Origin: Trichosphaerium sp. ATCC 40318
Taxonomy: Eukaryota > Discosea > Flabellinia > Trichosidae
DNA: 64,000 nucleotides
Assembly (NCBI GenBank): GCA_038496445.1
Contig: JALMLS010000213.1
Span: 1-64,000, forward strand
Direction: 5' to 3'
The stretch's first letter is position 1. Each line of letters begins with the position of its first letter. Below are positions 10,715 through 22,737 of the stretch, piece after piece. Under the pieces are notes generated by a model that saw nothing but the letters and a program-made list of their open reading frames with translations, was not told the DNA's origin and searched no databases. Both the position numbers and the translations under genes were made by a program.

Positions 10715-12194
10715 CTATCTCTTAGGTTTAGGAAGGGTTTTGTCTTTTTGATAAATTGCTCTATAAATTGGTAAATATGCATCAAGCATAGCTTCATCAA
10801 TTTTTGGAAACGACAATGTGATGGTAAATACATCTTCACTGTATATCTTTTCTTCCAAAAACGTCTAATATCAAATTGTCAGACAGGAACGGGTGAGAGA
10901 AACTACTAAACATACGGCTATATCCAAGAACACACAAAACAAAACAACAAGCTTTCCTCGCATGAGTTTGTTTTTCACAAGCGCCTTTACGTTAGGTATA
11001 TCACCTGGACTACAAATAGTCAGATAAAAAACACCTTTTAGAGCGCGTACTGGGTGTCAAGTATAAAATCATTAGGTATATTTGCTGCACTGTCATGCTT
11101 CCAATCACGACAAAGTATAACAAATCTTGATGCTCCTGTTGTTCCCTTAGCAAGATACTCTGGACGTACCCAGTCTTTTTTTCTATAAACTGTGTGCCAG
11201 ATATAATATTGTGATTTGGCCCATAACTCTTCAGCTAAAACAACATACTTCAGTTAATGTGCATTAACACAAGTACAAGCATACTCAAGTTTTCAAAATC
11301 CCAAAATTTTCCTGATATTGCTGCAATACACCTCTTCTTTACAAGTTTAGGTCCAACTTCAAAATCACTCCAACAAACTGTTGCTTCTATTTTTTCGTCC
11401 TTATCTTTAGTATATTTAACATGCTAGTAAACAGTTAGTTTGCCAGAAAGCGCGTGTGGAAATCATACCAAAGAATAGTCATTGCAAAACTTTTCTAAGG
11501 CAGTTCTACCAAATTTTGTCTGTAAAAATACGCAATCTTTTTCATTGCCAATAATCCTCGTAGTTATACCAATGGCCGCCTAATACATAAATTAGAATTC
11601 ATGTATATGTAAGTTGTAGAAAAAAGCTTACTGCTTTTCGTAGCGCGCATTCAAGGACCGTCACCTCTTTTTGTATTTCTGCTAACAGGAATGTAACTGC
11701 CACAATAGGAAGCTTGTTAGCTACGTTGTTGTAAGTTCGCTGAATAATAACAAGCACGTGCCCACAAGCATATTTAGTTTTTTCCATTGAATTGGTACAC
11801 CATAGTATTCAGCTGCAAGCCATAAATTTGCAGGATCTTCGACACTTGGCAGTACTTCTTTTTTCATAAAACTCAAGATTGTCGGTAGATACTTTGAATG
11901 ACTGGTTTTTCGTTATTTCAAGGGAGCTTAGTATTTGCATTAGTCTCATACGTACTTGCATTCCTCCAACAGAGTTATTTTAGCTGAATTATCTTGTAAT
12001 GACTCAAAATGTACTTTAGACGCAAAAAGAGATGATGAGTACGCGTTGAGTAGCTCCTCCGATAGTGTGAAGCTAAAATCACCACATTTAAACTGTGTTG
12101 CGCTTTGTGCTGTTGATACTGACGCTTTTGTCTTTGCTACGCTTTTTTCAGGGATTGGGTTCAGTTTTCGCTTCTTTTTTTGTGGTTCAGACAT
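10715..12194 (-). CDS. NLS-BTB family gene C4
   Basis: MSEPQKKKRKLNP with a Lys/Ser linker, then BTB half CGDFSFTLSEELLNAYSSSLF. Exon 1 ends with AA rather than AG, so the junction residue is Asn instead of Ser (ECNHSKYL). Intron 1 is GTACGT; intron 2 is G|GCACGTGC to GTAG and gives ANKLPIVA. Exon 6 is AEELWAKSQYYIWHTVY...; exon 8 ends DKTLPKPKR and stop. No frameshift was seen. It is convergent with C3 (about 115 bp between stops) and closest to C6 in its last exon. Confidence 0.85.
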
Positions 12195-12759
12195 GATTGT
12201 TACGGTTGATTATAAGTAAATGTTCAGGGTTTGACGCTTAAACACGTTGACTAATAAAGCACAAAAAATTACTTGTTTTTTTGATGTTTATTTAAGGTCG
12301 AACTGTAGATGTTTCGAAAAATACAAACCCCATTGTGGGAGAATTAAATCTCCTCTTCAGCAACTTTGTGTCGGGGACTTTGAACGATTTCCCGAGCTTT
12401 TTTCTTTAATATGCTCTGAAACGGTAGTAGCCATATCTTTTATATTGAACCAAATAGCGAAAGTTTCATTTACGTAGATAATGCACTGTCATTTTGTTCA
12501 GTGAAACTAAAGTGTCACATTTCAAGACGTGTTGATTCAAATTTCAGTTTGGCATTACTCATAACCTTAATAATCCATACCTCGTTGATAAAATGGGTAC
12601 GATCATGTTTATTCAACGTTTAATATTGCTTGCTACAATGTACTGAAAGCTCAATACTGGGATTACTGGTAGTCAATTCCTTTGATTAAATTAATACGTC
12701 TATGAAGTTGTAGTTTATTGATTCACTCACTGTCTTAAGCTTGTACACAAACTTAATTT
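12195..12759. other. intergenic spacer with a short repeat
   Basis: No family exon is present. An open frame at 12247-12477 on the plus strand has no recognisable similarity. A copy of the scattered GTGTCA/TTCAGTGAA repeat lies at 12485-12518 (listed separately). Confidence 0.45.
12485..12518. repeat. GTGTCA / TTCAGTGAA short interspersed repeat, copy 1
   Basis: TGTCATTTTGTTCAGTGAA followed by AAAGTGTCAC. The same word order recurs near 19021, and related inverted forms occur at 29311, 39836, 43687 and 55686. Confidence 0.5.
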
Positions 12760-14281
12760 TTAGTCTACAAAGTCTAAGTGTGGAAAGTGAAGTGTCACAG
12801 GAATTGTTTCGTCTGTTTGATAAGGTTCAGGACCATAGATAGGCAGATACGCATCAATCATTGCTTCATCAATTTTTGGATAAAGAAATATGAAGATAAA
12901 TGCGTCTTCTTTGACTATCTTTTCTCGTGCAAACATCTTATCACAGCGTTAGTAATAATGCTAGCGGTTTTTTGAGAAAACTCAAGGATAACTTACTGCT
13001 ACTTCCAAGAAGGCACACATTATATTACGGAGCTTTTTCCGCATTTGTGGATTTTTCACAAGGTCCAATGCATTGGGAATATCTTTTGGACTGTAACAGA
13101 AGTCAGTAATAAATAATTGGATAGAGAATGCAGTACTGAGTGTCAAACATAAAGTCGCATGTTACTCCATGTCTGTCATACTTCCAATCACGACAAAGTA
13201 CTGTAAACGTTGATGCTCCTTTTGTTCCCCGTTGAAGAAAGCCTTGTAGTAGCCTATATTTTTTTTTGAATACTGTATTCCATATGTAGTATTGAGATTT
13301 GGCCCATAACTCTTCAGCTAGAACAACATACTTCAGGTAAGGTACATTAACACAAGTACAAGCATACTCAAGTTGGCAAAATCCCAAAATTTTCCTGAAA
13401 TTGCTGCAATACACCTCTTCTTTACAACTTCAGGCCCAACATCGTCATCACTCCAACTAATTGCTGCTTCAAAACGGTTATCTTTATTCTTTGTAAATGT
13501 AACATGCTAATAAGTGAGGTTAGTTTGTACTGTGAAGCCCTAGTTGTGAACGTACCAAGGCGGCGCTGTCACAGTACTTTTCTAAAGCAGTTCTACCAAA
13601 TCTTGTCTGAACAAATACAGTGTCTGTTTCATTACCAATAACACTCATAGTTCTACCAACAAATGCCTAGTAGATCAAGTCAGCATTTTGTCAGGGCGAA
13701 AGAGTCATAGTGAAAGAACTTGCTGCTTTTCTTAGTTTAGATGCAAGAGACCTCAACTTTTTTTGTATTTCTTTGAGAAGGTATGTAGTTGCTACAATTG
13801 GAAGCTTGTGTACTAGATTGTTGTTAGTTCGCTAAACAGTAACGCACACGTGCCCACAAGCATATTTATATGCCTCCACACAACAGGTACGCCATAGTAT
13901 TCAGCTGCAAACCATAAGTTTGCAGGATCTTCAATACTTGTCTGTGCTTCTTTTCTCATCAAACTCAAGATTCTCGATAGATACTTTGAATGCCTGGTTT
14001 ATCAACAAAAGTAAGTACTACTAGTCTACGTGCGATGCCTACCTGCATTCCTCCAAAAGCGTTATTTCTGATGAGTTATCTTGTAATGACTCAAAATGTA
14101 CTTTAGACGCGAAAAGAGATGATGGATACTCATTTAGAAGCTCCTTCGATAGTGTGAAGCTAAAATCACCACATTTAAACTGTATTGAGCTTAATATAGG
14201 TTGTACTGATGTTTCTGTTTTAGTTACGCTTGTTTCAGCTGTTGGATTCAATTTTCGCTTCTTTTGTTGAGGTTCAGACAT
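12760..14281 (-). CDS. NLS-BTB family gene C5
   Basis: MSEPQQKKRKLNP and BTB half CGDFSFTLSKELLNEYPSSLF. Intron 1 donor is GTAGGC and intron 2 is G|GCACGTGT. Intron 3 also appears to start with GC (AAAGCA|GCAAGT), where the close paralog C7 has GTAAGT. Exon 7 to 8 uses an intron with a perfect TACTAAC and joins to MFARE instead of TFVEE. The C-terminus is longer than usual, ending VTLHFPHLDFVD and stop. It is very close to C7 in exons 5-8, so the two are recent tandem duplicates about 3.7 kb apart. Confidence 0.85.
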
Positions 14282-14524
14282 GCTTGGTGTCAGAAGTGGA
14301 GTTGCTTAGTTTATACTATTCTTCTTTCGAGTTGAAGTCTTAATCAGGAAAGGTCAGAAGACATGTGCTATCTCTAAGGTTTCACATTCACGCTTTGCAG
14401 CATTCTTTGTCTGTGTATGGCGTTACCAATCTCGAAGTTTGTTTGCTGTACGTATAGCAACAAGAATAACAACAAGGGAGTTTTAAAATTGGTTGCATTA
14501 GTAGTAGGTTTACATAATTATTTC

Positions 14525-15968
14525 CTATATCCTAGGTACTGTTTTGTCTTTTTGATATGTGGATCTATAGATAGGTAGATAGGCATCAAGCATAGCCTCA
14601 TCAATTTTTGGAAATGACAATGTGATGGTAAATACATTTGGAGTGTATATCTTTTCTTCCACAAACGTCTAATCAATTGTTAGCATAAGGAATAGACATA
14701 AAAGACAAACGCGAAACATACTGCTATATGCAACAGGATACAAAGCAAACCAACAAGCTTTCCTCGCATGAGTGGATTTTTCACAAGCGCCTTTACATTA
14801 GCTATATCATCTGGACTACAAATAGTTAGATAAAAAACACTTTATAGCAACGTACTGAGTATTAAGTATAAAATCATTAGGTATATTTGCTGCGCTGGTA
14901 TGCTTCCAATCACGACAAAGTATAATAAACCTTGATGCTCCTTGTGTTCCCTTAGCAAGATATTCCGGACGTACCCCTTCTTTTTTGTTAAAAATTGTGT
15001 GCCATGTACAATACTGAGATTTGGCCCATAACTCTTCTGCTAAAACAAGTATTAGGGAGTTTACTTAAAGATCAAGAACATACTCAAGTTTTGAAAATCC
15101 CAAAATTTTCCTGCAATTGCATCAATACCCCTCTTGTTTACAAGTTGAGGTCCAACTTCAGTGTCACTCCAACAAACTGTTGCTTCAATTTTTCCTTCGC
15201 TATCTTTTGTATATTTAACATGCTAACAGATGGGTTAGTTGTACTGTCAAGTACCAGCTGGAACCGTACCAAGGCACAGTCTTCACAGAACTTTTCTAAA
15301 GCAGTTCTACCAAATTTTGTATGGACAAATACGCAGTCTTTTTCATTACCGATAACACTTGTAGTTTTACCTGTAGCCGCCTATATACAAGATTGGAATT
15401 CTGTGTAAGTAGAAAAAAGCTTACGACACTTCTTAAGGTAGATTCCAGGGACTGAAACTCTTTTTGTATTTCTGATAGAAGGTATGTAATAACCATAATT
15501 GGAAGCTTGTTAGCTAGATTGGTCGTAAGCTTACTTAACCATTGCAAGCACGTGCCCACAGTCATATTTAGTGTTTCCCATCTAATAGGTACACCATAGT
15601 ATTCAGCTGCAAACCATAAACCTGCAGGATCTTCTATACTTGAGCGTTTTTCTCTTTTCATCAAACTCAAGATTGTCGGTAGATACTTTGAATGACTGGT
15701 TTTTTATCAGCGACACACGCATTGTGAATTATGAAGGAGTCTTTACGCACCTGCATTCCTCCAAAAGCGTTGTTGTTGATGAATTATCTTGTAGTGATTC
15801 AAAATGAACTTTAGACGCAAAAAAAGATGATGGATATGCGTTGAGAAGCTCCTCCGATAGTGTGAAGCTAAAATCTCCACAGTTAAACTGTATTGAGGTT
15901 TCTGTTTTTGCTGCGCTTGTTTCAGCTGTTGGATTCAATTTTCGCTTCTTTTGTTGAGGTTCAGACAT
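14525..15968 (-). CDS. NLS-BTB family gene C6
   Basis: MSEPQQKKRKLNP with a short linker and BTB half NCGDFSFTLSEELLNAYPSSFF; the first Cys-containing strand has Asn before Cys where most copies have Lys. Intron 1 donor is GTGCGT and intron 2 is G|GCACGTGC. Exon 2 reads MKREKRSSIEDPAGLWFAAEYYGVPI. Exon 8 ends STYQKDKTVPRI and stop. All exons are in frame. Its start faces fragment P1 head to head, 91 bp away. Confidence 0.85.
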
Positions 15969-16059
15969 GTTGTTGTCGTAAAAGTTTGCTTTGATTGAAA
16001 ATGAAAGTGTAATTTTAAGTCCGTAAACAGGAACTTGTCACATGCACTATCACGACAAC

Positions 16060-16134
16060 ATGTCTGAACCTCAACTAAAGAAGCGAAAATTGAATCCAAC
16101 AGCTGAAAACAAGCGCAGCAAAAACAGATTTTGA
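16060..16134 (+). pseudogene. P1: isolated exon-1 start of the NLS-BTB family
   Basis: ATG opens MSEPQLKKRKLNPTAE and then a stop after 24 codons; no BTB or later exons follow. The leader ACGACAACATGTCTGAACC matches the leader of C6, which lies in opposite orientation 91 bp away. It is therefore a fold-back duplicate of the 5' end of C6. Expression would at most give an NLS-only peptide. Confidence 0.7.
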
Positions 16135-16424
16135 GTTGGCGGTGAGAAAACGTTAGAAACGCTAGATACTATGGTCCATAAACAACACCACATTGGAGGA
16201 GACCTCCGTCTCTTCGCTTGAACGCTTGGTCACAAGCCTGAGACCCTTGTTATTAAAGTCGCAGACAATAAAACAATCACCGAAAAAACTTAGCAACTAT
16301 CCTTCGGCGACTCCTGTATTCGGTAAACTAGCGTTGCACATTTATCTTCATGCAACTTGTGAATTGGTTAATTCGTAATCTTACATCTGTAGTTTATTGA
16401 TTCACTTGAGGTGATACATATTAG

Positions 16425-17950
16425 TTATCTCTTAGGCACAAAGTCTAAGTGTGGAAAATGTAGTGTCTCAGGAATTGTTTCATCTTTTTGATAAGGTTCA
16501 GGATCGTAGATAGGCAGATAATCATCAAGCACAGATTCATCAATTTTTGGATATGTAAATATGAAGATAAATGCGTCTTCTTTGACGATTTTTTCTTCCA
16601 CAAACGTCTGGTGCAAATTGTTAGTACAAAAGGGATTTTGCGAGTAAAACATCAAGATAACGTACTGCTACTTCCAAGAAGGCACACATCAGACGGCGGA
16701 GCTTATTTCGCATGCTTGGATTTTTCACAAGGTCCAATGCATTGGGAATATCTTTTGGACTGTAACAGAAGTCAGTAATAAATACTTTGATAGAGAGAAT
16801 GAGTACTGAGTGTCAAACATAAAATCACATGTTATTCCATGTCTGTCATACTTCCAATCACGACAAAGTACTGTAAACGTTGATGCTCCTATTGTTCCTC
16901 GTTGAAGATAGCCAGAAAGAAACCGCGGTTTCTTTGCATATACAGTATTCCATATGTAGTATTGAGATTTGGCCCATAACTCTTCAGCTAGAACAACATA
17001 CTTCAGTTAATGTACATTAACACAAGTACAAGCATACTCAAGTTGGCAAAATCCCAAAATTTTCCTGAAATTGCTGCAATACACCTCGTCCCTACAAGCT
17101 CAGATCCAACATCGTCATCACTCCAACAAATTGCTGCGTCAAACCGTTCATCGGTATCTTTTGTAAATTTAATGTGCTAGTAAGCGAGGTTAGTTTACTG
17201 TACTGTGAAACTTGTTGGAGCCATACCAAGGCAGCCCTTTCACAGTACTTTTTTAAGGCAGTTCTACCATATCTTGTCTGTATAAATAAACAGTCTTTTT
17301 CATTACCAATAACACTCATAGTTCTACCAACAGCCGCCTAGTATTTAAGATCAAAATGTGTATGGTAGTTGGTGCAGTAAGAACTTACTGCTTTTCTTAG
17401 GGTAGATGCAACGGACTTGAACTTTTTTTGTATTTTTTTGAAAAGGAACGTAGTTGCCACAATTGGAAGCTTGTTTACTAGATTGCCGTAAGCTTGCCGA
17501 AAATTAATGTACACGTGCCCACAAACATATTTAGTTTTTCCCATTCGACAGGTACACCATAGTATTCAGCTGCAAACCATAAATTTGCAGGATCTTCTAT
17601 ACTCGACAGTATTTCACTTTTCATCAAACTCAAGATTGTCGGTAGATACTTTGAATGGCTGATTTTCGTTAAAAAATGCATCTATAAATACTACAGAGTC
17701 TTCGCACATACCTACATTCCTCCAAAACGGTTGTTGCTGATGAATTATCTTGTAGTGACTCAAAATGGACTTTTGATGCGAAAAGAGATGATGGATACGC
17801 GTTGAGAAGCTCCGCTGATAGTGTGAAGCTAAACTCACCACATTTAAACTGTATCGCACTTTCTTTTGGTGCTACTAACGTTTTTTTATTTGCTGCGGTT
17901 GGTACAGTCTTGGGATTCAGTTTTCTCTTCTTTTTTTGTGGTTCAGACAT
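16425..17950 (-). CDS. NLS-BTB family gene C7
   Basis: MSEPQKKKRKLNP with an Ala/Lys linker and BTB half CGEFSFTLSAELLNAYPSSLF (Glu for the usual Asp). Intron 1 donor is GTATGT; intron 2 is G|GCACGTGT and yields VNKLPIVATTFL. Exon 8 reads TFVEEKIVKEDAFIFIFTYPK and continues to the long C-terminus HFPHLDFVPKR shared with C5. No disabling mutation was seen. Confidence 0.85.
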
Positions 17951-18022
17951 TACGTTATCGTTACAACCACTTAAATGCGTTGATTAAGCAAGTATTTGTA
18001 AAAGAAAACCATTTTTACGTTA

Positions 18023-18461
18023 TTATTTATTCAAGTCTTTGCTGTTGCGGACTGTTTTAAACATTTGGCAAAGTAGATCTTCGTCTGGTCTTGGTTCTTG
18101 TACAATGTCGCGTGTTTGCATCTTTGTTTGGATATGCTCGAGACTAGGGTCGTACTGATTTTCGACATTTTGCTACACGTGCTCTTCTAATTTTTGCATA
18201 TGCCGAGACCCTGATTTGAGAAAAGTCGTCGTGGCTATCAAACAAATGAGGTTTGAAATATTATACCAGATACGCACATTGGTATGTCAAAGTGAATGTT
18301 TAGCACCACGCCTGTGATTTGGCGTTCAGTATTCGTTTTCGAAAAACCAAACTCGTAAGCTTGTATGTCTACCTGTTCTTCATATGCAATGGCAATGGCT
18401 ATGTCATATGCTCTAACAGGCTGCCAGTTTACAAATACAGCGGTTGCCCACAACCTCTCGC
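18023..18461 (-). pseudogene. D2: 3' fragment of a divergent family gene (exons 6-8 only)
   Basis: The exon beginning at 18461 encodes GERLWATAVFVNWQPVRAYD and a beta-rich tail ending HFDIPMC. Downstream exons give QNVENQYDPSLEHIQTKMQT ... QMFKTVRNSKDLNK and stop. No BTB exon or exon 4/5 could be found upstream to about 19200, where an unrelated fragment starts. Either the 5' half was lost or it is too diverged to see. The remaining exons are open. Confidence 0.5.
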
Positions 18462-19210
18462 CTAGACACAGTAAATAATGAAAATAGATCAGTAACGTAT
18501 ACTGTACAAACAATTCTGAAACCCATTAGACACATGGAAACCTTGCCGCATATGTACTGACAAGGATGTTAAATTTGAATCCTTATCCAGATAGAGATAA
18601 GTATTTGTTTTAGAATCTACCTTACATGCTATGTTATGCATGATGCTTATCGGTGATTAACAAATAAAACACTATGTCAAAATAGGTGGCCAAAAAGGTG
18701 CCAATGGGCACCACGTAGCGCCATTTCCCTGAAACCCACTAATTTTCTCCCATTATTCATAACCACCATTATCCGTAACACCTAGGTTCAACGTTTGATT
18801 TATTTTGCAGATAGCTATTTTGTAGTTGAACAATATAACACTAAATTGTTTACCAAATACCAAATACTTGGCAAGACGATAGATTTGTTATCATCACTTA
18901 CATGTTTGTAGACTATCAACAGTCACTGCAATGCTTCAAAATTGCTAGTTTTGCGCTAGTGTGTCAAGTTTAAAATGTTACAAGATTCACCGAAATATTA
19001 GCATTGCGTGTCATACGATTCAAGTGTCAAATGTCATTTTGTTCAGTGAAAGTAAAGTGTCACCTTTCAAAGTGAACAACTGATTCAAAACTGGTAGGCA
19101 TCTATAGCATCAATGTAGTTACTAAACCTAAAGGAGGATTCATTTGACATTTACCATTCCGTTTTCGGAATTTATTCATACAATTAAACCTAATAGTTTA
19201 TGTACTATTT
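18462..19210. other. spacer between two gene fragments
   Basis: No exon recognised. It contains interspersed repeat copy 2 (19021-19076). A plus-strand open frame at 19144-19353 overlaps P2 and has no support. Confidence 0.45.
19021..19076. repeat. GTGTCA / TTCAGTGAA short interspersed repeat, copy 2
   Basis: CAAGTGTCAAATGTCATTTT, then GTTCAGTGAAAG and AAAGTGTCACC, ending near AGTGAAC. It is closest in layout to the copy at 12485. Confidence 0.5.
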
Positions 19211-19575
19211 CTAACTACCTGGAAGAGTTTGATCTTCAGCATATGGGGCGATGTATGTTTGTAAATCATCGAGCATTGTTCGGATTGACAGCGTCACTAT
19301 ATACATTTTTTCGCCAGTACCCATCTTCAACAAGAGTCTGTATGAACGTTTAGTATGAGTTGTAAATATATTAAATATACATACAGCCAGCTCCAAGAAT
19401 GAGCACAATACGCTTGCAGGGTACAATAATTGTATAAAGCAATGTACAAATTCGACAACTTTCAAAAATGTCCTGAAACTGCTACACATCTTTCCTTCAA
19501 TATCCAATTCCTGGTCTGACCAATATATTGTAACCTCATCAACGGTATTATTGCCTTTAGTGTACTTAGAGGACT
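19211..19575 (-). pseudogene. P2: remnant with pieces of exons 5, 7 and 8
   Basis: Exon 5 starts normally (SSKYTKGNNTVDEVTIYWSD) but breaks after LDIEG. Exon 6 (AEELWA...) is entirely missing. Exon 7 (VLCSFLELAV) and exon 8 (EKMYIVTLSI ... YIAPYAEDQTLPGS) follow in the same short region, the latter missing its middle. Related to C10, whose exon 5 reads KYTKDGNGVDEITVYWSD. The deletion of exon 6 and the missing exons 1-4 make this a pseudogene. Confidence 0.7.
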
Positions 19576-19639
19576 GGTAAACTATTAGCATTTAAATCTC
19601 TTGTTTACTATACATACCAAGCTGTGTTGTTAATTTCCA

Positions 19640-19765
19640 GAACTGACAAGATCCGTCAGATCTTGTAGTTTTTGACAGATCTTGCAAGAACTAACAAGAT
19701 CTTGTAACAACTAACAGAAGTTCCAAGATCTGTCAATTTTGTTAGTTCTTGCAAGATCTTACACT
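19640..19765. repeat. inverted-repeat cluster built on CAAGATCTTG
   Basis: A perfect 21-nt inverted repeat has arms at 19677-19697 and 19739-19759 (AGATCTTGCAAGAACTAACAA and its complement). Inside and before it are more copies of ACAAGATC/GATCTTGT, including the self-complementary CAAGATCTTG. It could form a stable hairpin of about 80 nt. No coding potential. Confidence 0.75.
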
Positions 19766-20054
19766 CTGATACTTCTAACCTGTAGCAAACTTGAATGATA
19801 CGGATATTAGTAAAACTTGAATATATCAAACTTTTTAGTAATTACACCAATGGTGGCTAGTACACGCCATGTACAATACAAAGGCTCACGTAGCAATCAA
19901 TTATAACGTGTACACAAGAAATAGTAAAAGAACAAGATTGTACATATTAGTACTACAATGGCATTGTAGAAGAATTAAGGAGTCAAATTTCGTTTTTTGA
20001 CAATTCTGGGTTCCATTAATATTTCTTGCATGTTTTATCGATTCACAGTCTACG

Positions 20055-21261
20055 CTATCTTGGCGTCTTTGGAATTGTTTGATCGTTTTGATATGGCTCA
20101 GTACAAAAGATAGGTAGGTAAGATTCAAGCATAGCCTCATCAATTTTTGGATATGACAATGTGATGGTAAGCACGTCTACATGGTGTACTTTTTCTTCCA
20201 CAAACGTCTTAATACAACAGGTTAGTACAAAAGGTTAGTACACGATGATTGTGGGATAAATTAAACATAACTTACTGCTATATCCAAGAAAGCACACAAC
20301 AAACTTCTGAGCTTGCTTCTCATGCGTGGATTTTTCACAAGTTCCTCAGCATTGGCTATATCTTTTGGACTGCAACAAAGTCAGTTATAAATACTTGATA
20401 GAGAGAATGCAGTACTGAGTGTCAAGCATAAAATCGCAGGGTATTCTTGTTGGATTGTCATACTTCCAATCACGACAAAGTACTGTAAATGTTGATGCTC
20501 CTTTTGTTCCCTTTTGAAGATAGAGTGGACGCATCCTGTCTCTTTTTTTGAATACCGTGTTCCATGTATAATATTCAGATTTGGCCCATAACTCTTCAGC
20601 TAAAACAACATACTTCAGGTAAGGTACATTAACACAAGTACAAGCATACTCAAGTTTGCAAAATCCCAAAATTGTCCTGAAATTGCATTCATACATCTCG
20701 TCTCTACAACTTCCCTTCCAACTTCTTCGTCACTCCAATAAACTGTTGCTTCAACTACATTATTATTTTTGTCTGTTGTGTATTTAACATGCTAACAGAT
20801 AGGTTAGTTTGAATCGAAGCACTTGTAGAAAGCATACCAAGGCATAGTAGCTACAGTACTTTTCTAAAGCAGTCCTACCAAATTCTGTTTGTACACAAAT
20901 GGTGTCTTGTTCAGTGCCAATAACGCTCATAGTTTTACCTAATGCCGCCTATACATAAGATCAGAACTCTACAGCTGCAGCTAAAGCTTACTTCTGTTCT
21001 TAGGTTAGATTCAAAGGACTTGAACGCCTTTCGTATTGTTTCTAGAACGAATGTAATAGCCATAATTGGAAGCTTGTTAGCTAGATTGTCGTAAGCTTGC
21101 TGAATAATAGTATACACGTGCCCACAATCATATTTAGTTTTTCCCATCGAATAGGGACACCATAGTATTCAGCTGCAAACCATAAACCTGCAGGATCTTC
21201 AACACTTGAACGTTTTTCTCTTTTCATCACACTCAAGATTATCGGTAGAAACTTTGAATGA
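20055..21261 (-). pseudogene. NLS-BTB family gene C8, exon 1 lost (exons 2-8)
   Basis: Exon 2 (HSKFLPIILSVM ... AAEYYGVPI) to exon 8 (ESYLPIFCTEPYQND ... KTPR and stop) are intact and in frame, with intron 2 starting GCACGTG. There is no exon 1: immediately upstream of the exon-2 acceptor the sequence becomes intron 7 of divergent gene D3. Exon 6 and intron 6 are virtually identical to C3. Without an NLS and first BTB half it could only be expressed as a fusion with D3 (see findings), or not at all. Confidence 0.7.
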
Positions 21262-21343
21262 CTTTTTGTCTGTTAGTATGAAAACTTGTTAGGTAATGTA
21301 GTGGTACTTTAGATGAGTGTTGTTTAGTGTTTGTAGCGCGTAC

Positions 21344-22737
21344 TGCTTTTTTCACTAGTTCAGTTAAGTACTCTTTTAATTTTCTACAATGAAGCGAGTT
21401 TTTCGATTGAACAAAAAAATCATTGAGCCTAAACATAATGAGGTTTGAAACGTTAAGTCAGATACTTGCAAGTATACTTGGAAGTCTATGTTTGCCTCCA
21501 CATTTTGGATGGTACTTGTAATATTCCTTACAGAGATACCAAACGAGACAGCTCGCTTGTCAACTTTAACGTTGTAGTTTCTACTAATTTCTGCCTCATA
21601 TTTAGTTACCTGGCTCCAATTCTCGTACACAGCTCTTGCCCACAACCTTTCACCTAGAGAAAGGTTAATGGTTTAAATTCACCCTTCATACACAGGCTTT
21701 TGCACTGGTCCCAGCGGCCTTCCTTGATATCATCGTAATGATTTTGCTTTATGTTCTCACTTATTTGTGAGTCATCCCATATAAAGCGCACAGATTTTGC
21801 ACTTATAGCGTACGACTAAATGTATTATTTGTGGTTTGCTAGATAAAGTCGTACTAAATTAAAGTTTGGATCGTTGCAGTATGCGTCTAACACCGCTTTG
21901 CCATTGACAGACGCCAAATACTCCGTACTACTATCCAACTCGAACGAATATTCAAACCAACCCAAATGTGCCTTTGAAAACAAATTAGCAAGTACTGTGT
22001 AATCAATCAACTTACTACTCCGACTAGTTTCGACTTTATTTGGTCTATAAACACCTGCGCCACACACATTGTTTCTGATGGCGACAAACCTGAATCAGAA
22101 CTTAATATAACAGCTCTAGAAACAAAACGTACTCCCTGGAAGTCGTACACCAAAATAATTCAGTGCATCGTTCAACTCTTCAATGGTAGCTACCTCACTC
22201 GGCGCTAATTGAGGATTTGGTTGTTGCATAATCTCCACAACCGTTGGGAGAAGATTAAAATACCTATACATAGTAAGAAATAAAGCACGTATCAATCGGT
22301 GTACTTTTCGTCCGTTAATCTAATTATCTCGTTCCCATTGCTGGCAAGAAACTCATCCGCAAACATAGAGCCCTCATACTTTCGCAGTTGATCTCTTGTT
22401 AACGAGAAATCATAGTCACGCATGACAAATAAAATCGGTTGGGCTACTTCTACTGGAGGAGTAGGTGGAGTAGGAGGAATTGCAGACTGTACAGTCCTTA
22501 TATAAGGTCAGAACGTTCAATTTGTGAGTGAGTACGTACCAATCTTCATCGGTTGACCAAAAAACACGTTGAATATTAGGGTCTGCGAAGTTAATAGTGT
22601 TGTCACTCTCAAGGTGTTCTTTACTACGTCAACAAATAGCTTTGAATCGGTTTACTACACGCACCAAACATACTATCTACATAGCCGCTATTGTTTTCAA
22701 ACGTCTCATTTTCCTTTGTTCTCTTCGGCGCACTCAT
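21344..22737 (-). CDS. divergent BTB family gene D3, last exon replaced
   Basis: Start MSAPKRTKENETF at 22737. Short exons then give DPNIQRVFWSTDEDW and AIPPTPPTPPVEVAQ before a BTB half PILFVMRDYDFSLTRDQL ... IIRLTDEK. The exon-2 equivalent is RYFNLLPTVVEIMQQ ... ALNYFGVRLPG. An exon with GAGVYRPNKVETSRSSKLID sits at about 21825-22067; exon 6 is GERLWARAVYENWSQVTKYE; exon 7 is FVQSKNSLHCRKLKEYLTEL and ends at 21344. No own exon 8 follows: the next exon is exon 2 of C8. Conserved Pro-Pro-Thr-Pro repeats link it to D6 and D8. Confidence 0.6.
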
